DNA of 64,000 nucleotides from Siphonodentalium dalli. Its lineage: Eukaryota; Mollusca; Scaphopoda; Gadilida; Siphonodentaliidae. The stretch is taken from assembly GCA_032622095.1 (NCBI GenBank), contig CP136064.1, positions 47,319,573 through 47,383,572 on the forward strand, given 5' to 3'. Shown here piece after piece: positions 1-10,800 of the stretch. Below the pieces are notes generated by a model. The model had not been told where the DNA came from and searched no databases. It saw only the letters and a program-made list of their open reading frames with translations. Positions within the stretch are counted from its first letter, which is position 1, and every line of letters begins with the position of its first letter. Made by a program: the position numbers and the translations under genes.

Positions 1-55
1 GCACAGGGTAAAAAAATCCCGACTTACGACTGGATTTGATGTGGCGGGTCACATA
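1..55. repeat. Right end of a nested-palindrome MITE cut by the window edge
   Basis: Positions 1-53 match the right terminus of the element at 523-918: a CACAGGG motif, an A-run, then a terminal arm ending GGCGGGTCACA. The rest of this copy lies outside the window. Confidence 0.75.
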
Positions 56-522
56 TATATATGACTTTGGTAATGTTAGACGACTTAGAATTTACTGATT
101 ATTCTTATGTCTGATAAAATAAAACTAGGCCATGCACAGCCTAGCGGTGTTTTAGTTTGTCAGAGTATATACTTGTATAGCATGTAGATCGGTATTTGTG
201 CATGCGCTCCATACTGTACACGAGCTATGCATGAATATTGTCTACGACAATCGACGACATTAAGTCTGTTAATTCTCCACAAAATATTGCGCAACTGATA
301 TTAACCTGAAGCACTTACATGGGCATGCTTTTTTTCTCAATTAATTTTTTCAAATTGCATGTTAATGTATACATGCACCTGTATAACCCCCAACACAACA
401 ATTGAAACTTGCTTTGAAGCAATATATAAGAATATTTTATATCCAATCAATATATAAAATTGGTAAACAAAAATAAAATAAGTTTAGTGAATAAACAAGA
501 TAACAACAATATAATTCACATT

Positions 523-918
523 TGTGACCCGCCATATCAAATCCAGTCGTAAGTCGGGATTTGTTTTACCCTGTGCCAATGCATTCTCTTATATATATGC
601 GAGTCGACCATAGGACCATAGGACCATAGGACATAAAATAAAAAACATCCATTACCCTGCAGGGAGCCCCACACATATATAGAAGCATATAGAAGAGTGT
701 CGTCTGCTCATGTTTGTCTGGGGCTCTGTATGGGTGAAATTATAAAATTGTTAAAGAATACAAGAACAAATTATTAAAATTGTAAAATATTGTTAGGCCA
801 GTGCATTCTCTTATATATGCGAGGCGACCTATGGTCGACTCGCATATATAAGATAATGCATTGGCACAGGGTAAAAAAAAATCCCGACTTAAGACTGGAT
901 TTGATATGGCGGGTCACA
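523..918. mobile_element. Non-autonomous DNA element with GTGACCCGCC termini and internal palindromes
   Basis: The ends are inverted repeats of about 40 bp, reading TGTGACCCGCCATATCAAAT on the left with its reverse complement on the right. Inside each end lies a palindromic module carrying CCAATGCATTCTCTTATATA. The right module (796-872) is a near-complete hairpin. The left one (577-640) has lost its second arm and instead carries three tandem ACCATAGG units. No transposase is encoded and no clear target duplication is visible. The same hairpin module occurs in the TTAA-flanked elements at 2152 and 33341, which have different outer ends. Confidence 0.75.
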
Positions 919-1862
919 TTTGATAATAGCATATATAAATATAGTCATCACCAGGAAACACGTAGATACTAATGATATAGAGCGTCACTTGATCATCACC
1001 TAATTGCGGTTCCGGAATCAAATTATATAGGTCGCTATGAACGGATTATATATTTGCCTAATAAATATATGTTATCACTGTCATGTGAGTTTCCAATATC
1101 CGCATTCAAATCGAGAGCTACCTTCTCAGGGCAGTCTGTCGACGAGTCCGCAGGACGAATCGACAAACGCCCCCATATAAATCAATGTTTTTAGAACAGA
1201 AGTAAGTTTCTCCACAACTCACGTTCACTCACTGTTTGCATCCAGGATATGGAGTCGTCTCTGCGTGTAATTGAAGAAAAGGGTGGAGAAAACATACAAT
1301 TGAACGTTCTTTATATATTGTCACATGCCATGCATAGCAGAAAGACTTATTTCGATCACTTCAGCAATAAGCATTTTTATCTGACAACAAGCCTAGTTCA
1401 CAGCTAATCAAAGCTATTTGAATCCGACCACCCATGACTGAGATATAGAGCTCCAAGTTCTGACGAACGCGAATGTATTTTTTACTTTACAAAAGTAGAT
1501 GGACGAACCCCATTCCATGTGGATATTCTTTCTGTGATATGGTTGTCCACCCGCATGCCAAATATTATTTGAATCCGTGATATAGAGTCTGTGATATAGA
1601 GCTTCAATGTTTGGTGGGACGCGGACGCAACCAATTTCTATACCCCCGCCAAACTTCGTTTCCTTGGGATATAGAAAGTTTGTGTGATTACAGATACTAC
1701 ACTTCATCCACAACCAATGAGGAGGAGAGGACTTTAAAATAGCATTTTGCTTGTTGTCCAATCCTCTAAATCTCTATGTATCTATATGTGTATTGTGTTT
1801 GTGTAAAATGTTTTTGAAAATAAATATTGTTTACATCCACAACCAATGTTCTTACATTTTCT
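919..1862. other. Unassigned region
   Basis: No recognisable gene. A 115-codon open frame on the minus strand (1414-1761) resembles no family I know; its DNA contains short repeats of a GATATAGAG phrase, so it is probably repeat-derived. Around 1129-1166 a short perfect hairpin has a hammerhead-like loop (see findings). Near 1812-1834 lies a GAAAATAAATATTGTTTAC phrase that also ends the LINE at about 17988, suggesting a LINE 3' tail remnant. Confidence 0.4.
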
Positions 1863-2146
1863 TACTGTGCACTAAATCCGGTCATTTATGGGACCTTCTC
1901 ATTTTATAACCAACAAAATATATGCAACAAATAAATGAATTTGAGCCATGGACTAGTGCAAAATACACTCATGTGCTCTATGAACGATGCAAGTAGCATG
2001 CTAATTATAATGACATTTGCATCGTTCATAAAGCACAAGAGTGTATGTTGTACTATTCCATGGCTCAAATTCATTCATTTGTTGCATATAGTATGTTGAG
2101 TATAAACGGAGATGGTCCCATAAACGGCCGGAGTTAGTGTACAGTA
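1863..2146. mobile_element. Foldback MITE, arms about 125 bp
   Basis: The left arm (from TACTGTGCACTAA at 1863) and right arm (ending TTAGTGTACAGTA at 2146) are reverse complements over roughly 125 bp with scattered mismatches, around a short centre near 1995-2015. Both ends begin with TA, compatible with a TA-targeting (Tc1/mariner-type) MITE. It ends six bases before the TTAA MITE at 2152. Confidence 0.75.
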
Positions 2147-2151
2147 CCCCT

Positions 2152-2531
2152 TTAACCCTTTACCCAACAAACCGGCCAAATAAAGCTTCAACAGCCTAAA
2201 ATATCTTCGGTCTGTCTCAATAGAACCATACAAATATGGATATCATTGGAACCGGCTCCTTGACCACATTGTGATAGTTACAGTTATGCCCTGTGCCAAT
2301 GCATTCTCTTATATATGCGAGTCGACCATAGGTCGCCTCGCATATATAAGAGAATGCATTGGCCTAAAAAAAATCTTTTTTTACCATTTTTTCTTACATT
2401 CTTTAACAATTTTATAATTTTTAATGTGTTAAGCCAATGCATTCTCTTATATATGCGAGGCGACCTATGGTCGACTCGCATATATAAGAGAATGCATTGG
2501 CACAGGGCCGTTCTGTTGGGTAAAGGGTTAA
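2152..2531 (+). mobile_element. piggyBac-like MITE with TTAA sites and two nested hairpins
   Basis: The element is bounded by TTAA on both sides. It has an inverted terminal repeat CCCTTTACCCAACA, with TGTTGGGTAAAGGG at the right end. TTAA duplication with CCC-type ends is the hallmark of piggyBac-superfamily elements. The interior from 2287 to 2511 is an inverted pair of 76-bp modules. Each module is itself a hairpin centred on GTCGACCATAGGTCGCC, so the DNA could extrude a four-armed structure. There is no coding capacity. A second copy lies in opposite orientation at 33341-33717. Confidence 0.85.
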
Positions 2532-3034
2532 GGTTATTTATCGATAACCTAACTGTCTTGATTACTTTCCGTTATAGAAATGACAGCAGCATCGAGTGAT
2601 ATGACCACGCATATAAACGCCTGCCTAAAAACGTACATGAATACTATTCGATACCTCATACGATTTTTAATGGAATTTCGATGTTTTCATCATATGTTAA
2701 CCGCCACTGCACAAGTACCTATAAAAATAAACAAGACTCGTGCTAGCATTTCCAAAGAAATGGAATTGAAACTAACAACTCATAGAGCTGCAGTTGGAAT
2801 ATATTAGGAACACGGGTGCACAGTGTAACTTGCCATTGCGTGACACGTGTCGCTACCCAACAAAAACGATTAATTGTTGATGCCACTTGATCAATCGATA
2901 ATATGAGGTCTAAGTGACAGCATGTCTTTTTCAACTTCGTGTGTCTTTTTCTTCAGAAACTATCTTAGAGTTTATAGCTTGGTTTACTTCTATTTTTCTA
3001 CTTATGGTCGTTCTCCTGCGAAATGACAGATGCA
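2532..3034. other. Unassigned 3' flank of the SLC22 gene
   Basis: No gene recognised. The 3' end of the SLC22 transcript should fall in or near this stretch. I see no canonical AATAAA on the minus strand within 400 bases of the stop codon, so the polyadenylation site is not assigned. Confidence 0.3.
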
Positions 3035-3039
3035 ATTAT

Positions 3040-3176
3040 AAGAATTAACTCTTGTTTCGATTATGGTTAAGAGTTATAACGGACAAGTTTAATACAATTT
3101 AGTATAACAAAATATAACATGTCTTCAAACTTGTTGGTTATAACTGCATATTCTTAATCGAAACACAAGTTATTTT
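3040..3176. repeat. Short foldback repeat
   Basis: The left arm, with AACTCTTGTTTCGATTA and GTTATAACGGACAAGTTT, is the approximate reverse complement of the right arm ending TAATCGAAACACAAGTTA. Each arm is about 55-60 bp around an AT-rich centre. Confidence 0.6.
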
Positions 3177-3360
3177 TCAAATAGTTTGATCCCGGGAATG
3201 TGACAGCATGCAGCGAACAATTGCCATAGTTCCGTTTATACTAGATATACCGCTCAAATGGCACAGCAATTGAGCATGTCCGTCGGTACATGTATGTGTG
3301 TAATATAGATGACACGATTTGGGTTGATTTTTTGTCAGGTCGCGCGTTTTTAGGTTGATG

Positions 3361-3525
3361 TCAAGTTCCCTCCTGGTTCGACACGGGTCTTCTCTTTTGA
3401 ACGATATCTTGTATCCTATCTGGAAGTTCCATGCCTTTTGTGTCGGGAAGAGCAAACGCAAGTAGACCAGATATGATACACGTCGCACCAAATATAATCA
3501 CAGGCAGATAATGTCCAAATTTAGA
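3361..3525 (-). CDS. SLC22-like gene, final coding exon (residues 483-536)
   Basis: Starts SKFGHYLPVIIFGATCIISG (helix 12) and continues FALPDTKGMELPDRIQDI, the family C-terminal LPET...LPxTI motif. It then has a short basic tail ending QEGT and TGA at 3361-3363. The acceptor is ATTTTGCAG, phase 0. There is no PDZ-binding-like terminus. Confidence 0.92.
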   Translation of the reverse strand, partial: SKFGHYLPVIIFGATCIISGLLAFALPDTKGMELPDRIQDIVQKRRPVSNQEGT

Positions 3526-4782
3526 CTGCAAAATAACAAAATTAGGTAAAGCTTTTTTTTCAAAGTCTATATTGAATTCACAGAGTAGTCGGAGTGTAAT
3601 TCATGCGATAAAAATAATCCCAATGCGGACATAAAGTCTTCCATAAACAAAAACAATGAAGCGTTATATATAATATTCGGCAATACGTCTAGTCAATCAG
3701 TCGCGGCCATCCAACCCGTTCCGTTTGTTTAGTGCTACAGGTCAAAGTTCTGGAGTAGCATTCCATATATGGAGCTTTTGAATTCCACATATGGAATGCC
3801 TACTCCATAACTTTGACCTGTAGCAATAAAAAACGGAACGGGACTGGATGGGTCCAAAATGGCCGCGACTCAGTGACGTATTGTTCCACCATGCAACTCT
3901 TTACAGAGTTACCAACGTTTGCATATGGTTTCCCGAAGAGGGACTATACATGTTAATATTTATAGAAGAACTAGTCACATGTTTCATAATATTATATCAT
4001 ACCAAGTGATTATTATTCTGCTTTCGGTAGGTCTTAATTGTCATACGTTCTTCTTCATTAAACCAAGCTTACTTTTGGGGACTATACGCCTTCTATCGTT
4101 ATTAGCTCGTCATCAAGAGATATATGGACAGTACTTACCAATAATAGAATCTGTGGAGCCAAAACACCACCAAGTCTATTGAAAAATGAACAGGCACCAA
4201 TTGACACACTCCTGAAAGCAAATCCACATTTTATTACACGTTCCATACGCATCTCGTTGACGTAAAATGACGTACTTCGCCTCAACCATGAAACCGGAAC
4301 TATAAAATAAAAGCATCATCACACATGACAAAACACACCCTCTATGTGCCTATAAATAAATCTTTATTTGTAATTTTGTATTTTTAATGCACGGATTCTA
4401 GGACGCGAAGCGTGTAATAATCACAGAAGCACGAGTGCCGTATCGACAAACCCATTTACACATCGTGTCCTTCTGTGTATATATGAAACGGGAACTGATT
4501 TACCATTGAACTATATATTCACACATACCATTCGATTTGCAGCATCTCTCGCCGAAAATACCACCCTTTGGCATGCCAGACCGCCTATCTGGCTGAAGCG
4601 TTGGTTTTGTCGTGAGGCTGCTGGTGTTTCACAAAATAAAAAGGAAGCGGACAGGATTGGTAGGAATACTTATCCACCTCCCATCCCTCTATATATATTA
4701 TACAGATAAAGCCCAATTGCTTGTTGATGCCTATTTTTCTATCTTACATTTATTCTCGTTGTATCCTACATAAACATAGGTT

Positions 4783-4818
<36 letters not shown>

Positions 4819-7800
4819 GGTTTAACGTCATTTTAGCAACAAAGACATATCACGACGAGGAGCAACAGATTATCAAAATCGTGTGAAGCAACTGTGATTA
4901 GAAATGACAGTGAATTAGACGAAAACAAAACAAAACTACGTAAACATAGGACCCTCCCGAAAAAAGCAACGTTTCAGACAGATAGCCGACCTTGCATGCC
5001 ATATATCGAACGGCATTGTCGAATGGTAGGTAGGATAATCTGACATATATACATATGGCTTACAATATCCAACGGGCAATATATCCGGCGATCAAAACAA
5101 GAAACGGCAAATCCAATATCCAACGGGCAATATATCCGGCGGACAAAACAAGAAACGGCAAACACACTATCCAACGGGCAATATATCCGGCGGACAAAAC
5201 AAGAAACGACAAACACACTATCCAACGGGCAATATATCCGGCGGACAAAACAAGAAACGGCAAACACACTATCCAACGGGCAATATATCCGGCGGACAAA
5301 ACAAGAAACGACAATACAATATCCAACGGGCAATATATCCGGCGGAAAAAAACAACAAATGGCAATTAAATACAATATCCAACGGGCAATATATCCGACG
5401 GACAAAACAAGAAACGCGAATACAATATCGAACGGGCAATATATCCGGCGGACAAAACAAGAAAAGGCTAATCTTATAATACAATATATATAATGTTTAA
5501 TGCGCTCAAATTAAATGCTCTTTTCAACTCACGGTATAACAAGATCTTGATAAACCTAGCTGCCTTCATAAAATATGCCCTTGTCAGACAAGGAACACCC
5601 CGAGGCTCATGATTGACACTATATATACATACCCCTTATTTTGGATGGCGCGGGCCACAGTGAAAACACATATAAAAAGCATACATCTGTCTTCAAATAG
5701 GTTCATATTGAACCTAGATATTCACATCTATTTGATTCTGAAATAGGCTCATATATATTTTTTATTTATTTAATCATATCAGGAATTTCCTGGTAAACAG
5801 ACCATAACGGTTATTAGAGCACAATCCCATTGTTGCAATCGTTCCCTGGTAGACTAACTAGGAATGCCCTTTATTATTGTTCGATATTCACATCTATAGT
5901 TTTCACTTTGGAAAATCTTTCTGTTAATTACATAAGCAACATAGTATATACAAAAGTATTTTACACATGTATTATCATGTTTTTATATTCAGAACGGGAC
6001 CATGATTGACCAAAATGCGAGCATAGTGTGGACTATTTTCACTGGAAAAATTAACAATCAACTATGATTTTCGAAAATTACAACCACATCGACTGTACCA
6101 TTTCAGAGAACACAACGTTTGAACTTATACACGAATGTAAATATTTACAACTTTATTCGGGACGAATTATTGGGCGATAAACAAACGGCAGTAATTCCAC
6201 CAACAAAGTCAAAGATCACGTGACTGCATGTAATTCATTTATAACAATGACGTCGTGTCAATTTGTATATAACAGTTAGGAAAATAAAACAATTTGCTTA
6301 TCCACTATGAAAACAAGCCTATTGGAGTGTTCGACATCACTTTAATGCGTGTGGACAATGAATTGTCCAGCCGCTTTATGGAGACGATAGCAGATCACAT
6401 TTAGATTGTGTTCTCATCATAATTATGTCTGCACTTAAAACATGGACAAATCGTTATAAATTCGTGCCCCATTCACGTTCATTTTGAGCGTAATTCAGAT
6501 TAAAATAACGCCAATATGGGCGTATTTGTTTTTTTTTAAATACGTTCAATATGAACCTATTTGCACGATGATACATTCGAAATCGTGTATAATAACAACT
6601 GTACCTTATTGAAGTTGGATATAGCTCACAAGTGAATGTCAGAATAATTTTTGCACGATGATACATTCGAAATCGTGTATAATAACAAATGTACCTTATT
6701 GAAGTTGGATATAGCTCACAAGTGAATGTCAGAATAATGCAAAATATTCCAGTCACAGCACACTTTCCAGCCATCGCCAATGAAGTTGCCAGCATTTCGA
6801 GATTAATCGGGAAATCTGAAAATGGAAGTCAGACAAATCCATCAAAGATGCCTCCGATTTGATAATAAATTGTCAAAATGTTCATTTCCCATTAACGGCA
6901 ACAAATTGAAAGTAATAAGACATCCCTATCTACGTGCTGATGAAGATAAAACAAAGGTATAAAAACAATTACAATTCGCCCTTTAATATTTACAGCCAGT
7001 TGACAAAGATATCATAAACGCTCTGTATCATATGCGATTTATTTGGGGCCTTGGGCGCCTGGCAAAAAAAGACAAAAGCAAGTAAAACTGCCTTTCATTA
7101 TCTATATTTGACCATCAAAACACCACATGATTCCTATTACATGATCAATCTGCAGTTTGTCGTGTAATTAAAACGTACACAGTAGCCTGTCATTTGTGAA
7201 AAAAATGGGTTTCGTAAAAGTTTTGGGGGATTTTGAGCAACATATTTTGTTTAAGCCCATATACTGGAGATATTGAAAACCAATATTGACAAGCTTCTTA
7301 TCGCTTAGTTGCCTCAAAAATGGTGTCACCATAGCAAATTTCTGAGAATTCTGGAAATTTACAATATATGAAGTATATTAGTGATAGCGGTGGACCTATT
7401 GGTGGATATAGTTATATAATAATATTTATATATATATTCTCCATGGCGGACCGCCATAGATCATGTCGTGAATCTCTACTCTGGCTACCGCCCGCAGAGA
7501 TCATATTCCACCAGTACAAAGCCTTGGATCTTTTTGAAGTTTTGACAGGGAACCTCATACAGTAAAAAAATAACGCGGGGAATATATTTATTATCTGTTC
7601 CTTAATGTTTGTGAAGGTCCCAACTCAAAATTTCACCATTTAAGTGACTTTGTGAGCGATTTTGCTTCGCGTCGCTTGCAATTATGGAATTTCTCCTGGG
7701 TAATTAATTCAATGTTTGTTGCGATATCGGCTCACAAAAGGCACGGAAAAGCATGCAATTTCGAGTTGTGACATTCACTTACAGCGAAGTACATTATTAA

Positions 7801-10800
7801 GGAACAAATAATAACTAAGAAATATATTCCCCGCGTTATTTTTTCGACTTTATAAGGTTCGCTGTCAAAACTTCAAAAAGTTCCCAGGTTTTGTACTGGT
7901 GGAATATGATCTCTGCGGACGTTAGCCAGAGTAGAGATTAATGGCATGATCTAGAACTGCCAGTACTTAGCTAAAGGGTCAAGGTCACTGAGAAAGGTCA
8001 AGGTTTGTAAAAATTGCTGTTTTTCTCACTTAACTTCCTATTATTTGTCTTTATGATATGTTGTTAGATGCTGGAGATCATAACCTTTATTTTGAACTAA
8101 ATATCATATCCATAGAGTGAGTATTACTCGTGTTAGAGATTTTACGAAACATGTGACCGGGTGAATGCCCACCCCTAAAATGAGGAATCGTTCTTCACAA
8201 CAAACAATGCCCACACATTAGTGGGGCGGATAGAGGACAAAATCGTGAATTTTGTGGCAAAAGTATCAAAGTTGGCACACATGTTGTTCATATGATCCAA
8301 ATTTGGAAAATGTACACCGTTGCCACGGCAACCATTATGGTGAAAACATCTGTTTTTGGTTTTTAAAACACATCAGTGTGATTCATTTGAAAAAAAGATC
8401 AACCAATAAACACATTTGATACCAAAGATAGTTCCATATTATTTGAAAAATGGTCCAAACCTGAACAGTAAATTTTTGCTGATTTTGATGGTGATAGAAA
8501 AAATTCAATAATTCTTATTCTTGTAATGTAAGTGGTTAAAATTGTAACAATTAACAAAGGTGCATCAGAAATGTTAGTATTCGATGGCTATGAGACAGAA
8601 TAGCCAATTGTGTGAACCAACCACAACATGTAGACGGTTGCATGGCAAGCTGGGGCGATAGTTACCATTTTTCATAATTTGGCCGCTATTTTGGCAGTTA
8701 TTTTGAGACAAAGTGACAACTAGGGTTCCATTAAGTTGGAATATCCATTAGAAATGGAGTGCATCACTTACAGTGCGCAGTTCTTCCCATTTCTTGATGA
8801 AATATGACTCGAGTCCCAACGGTGATTTTTGGGGTGGATACCCAAAGAATGGCATATTTAATTGTTAACATGGAAAATACAAAATGCTCACAATTCTCAA
8901 CCAGTTCCAAACAGAAAATTATCATAAAGATATTAGTAAAAAAAACGTAATATTTCCACTTCTGAAAATGACGGCCATGTTTGACGGGGAGTTCCAATTT
9001 TGGGAGTTCCAATTTTGGCATAAAAAGGTGGCGTTGTGCCTTAGCTTCACCAAAATGTATACATGTGTGTAAATATGACACGATTTTCTCATTACAATTG
9101 CACCAAACTGGCTTTCGGAAAATTGCAGCCATCTTGGACGCCATCTTGAATTATAAAAAATGCTCAAAGCGGATTTTAGCGGATTTCGGATAATTTATAG
9201 AGGATATATTCCTCTTCAAAATGGAATAAAAACCAACTTAGTCCAGATTTTTTCTAGATTGACCCTAAAGTTTGAGTTTATCGACCAGACTATATATAAC
9301 ATGCATCATGGAAACTCTGACCCACAACAATGCCAATGTGTGTATAAGTAAATATTTTGAAGAAATAGAACGAAAATAGTCAACTTTGATAGAATATGTA
9401 CATATTGCTTTCGTAAGCCCGTTCAGTGCCGTGCCAGCCTATCACCTGTTGAAAAAATACTGATGATGTTGCACTTCATCAGGTGGGTCCATAGCAACGG
9501 TTGACAACGAATTTTAAGCTGGATACAAGTTCATTACAATATATACATCCTTGCTAATATGGCAGGATGATATATCATGGATGGAGAAAGACCGAGATTC
9601 AACTCTCAAATAATTTGGTATCGAATTTATTATAATTAAACAACATATTAGTAAATGAGGCGAGTAATTGAACTCTATATGTGAGCGCTATCCCAGCATT
9701 ACATGGCCTACAGTCAAGTTGTTAGTATGTTCTTAAAGGCACGGGCGGCGTTCGTTGCAGAAATATTCATATTTGTTCAAATCGCCATCAACAGAAGGAA
9801 TATTAAAATATATATAGTTTTGTTCATATGCCAAACATAATCAGCGAGTACATAGTATATTGTCGTCAAGACGCACGATGGTGTACGTAAACAAGAGCCT
9901 GCTCGTGCTATAGAAGTTTTGCTTCCGTTTACATATCTACGGGCGTTAGCAAGAGTAGAGATTCATGGCATGATCTAGGACCGCCAGTACTTATTGAAAG
10001 GGTCAAAGTCACTTTACTTCACATTATTTGTCTTTATGATAATACTTTGTTAGATACGGGAGATCATAACCTTTATTTTGAGATACATATCATATCCATA
10101 GGGCGATTATTACTCGTGTGAGAGATTTTATAAAACATGTGACAGGGGCAATGACCACCCCTAAAATACGAAATTGTTCTTTCTAATAATTGCCACACCA
10201 TTGGTGGGGCGGGTAGAGGACTCAATCGACAATGATATGGTAAAATTATCAAAGTTGGCTCACATGTATATCACATGAATATAAGTCACATTGGATATAA
10301 TCCCAATCTGGTAAATGTACACCGTTGCAATGGCAACCATTTTGGTAAAAACACCTGTTTTTCCCAAAATCTAGCGTTTATGCATTGCTATTTCCTAGTA
10401 ACCTCGGGGAAAACTGTTCATTATGCATCTATTTGGATTGGACATGTATCAGACCATATACTTGTTAGAACATATACCTTTTGTATATGGGTAGATTGAA
10501 AACGGCGGATAAAATGGGCGCCATTTGAGCAAAATAAACCTTTATGTAATATGTGTGTATCGCCATTTTTGGTGGAATTTGTGTACCATGTTTTATTTGA
10601 AAAATAAAATTGTGCTAGACAAAACAATACTCGGTGATTCTGATATATGTGTTGCATTTAAAGATACGGGCGGTGTTGGCGGTGGGTATGCTGTTAAAAT
10701 ATCCACCTCCGTCAAAAACCGCCATAAACAGAAATAATAGTAAAATATAGACATACTTTGTTCTTATACAAATCAGAAATATGGCATCAACAGTATGTTA

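Noticed and set aside
5055-5405. Open frames over the 51-bp repeats, as a repetitive protein or a CRISPR-like array
   Set aside because: The units are contiguous without spacers, so it is not CRISPR. Frames are open on both strands only because the period is 17 codons. No start context or exon signals are present.
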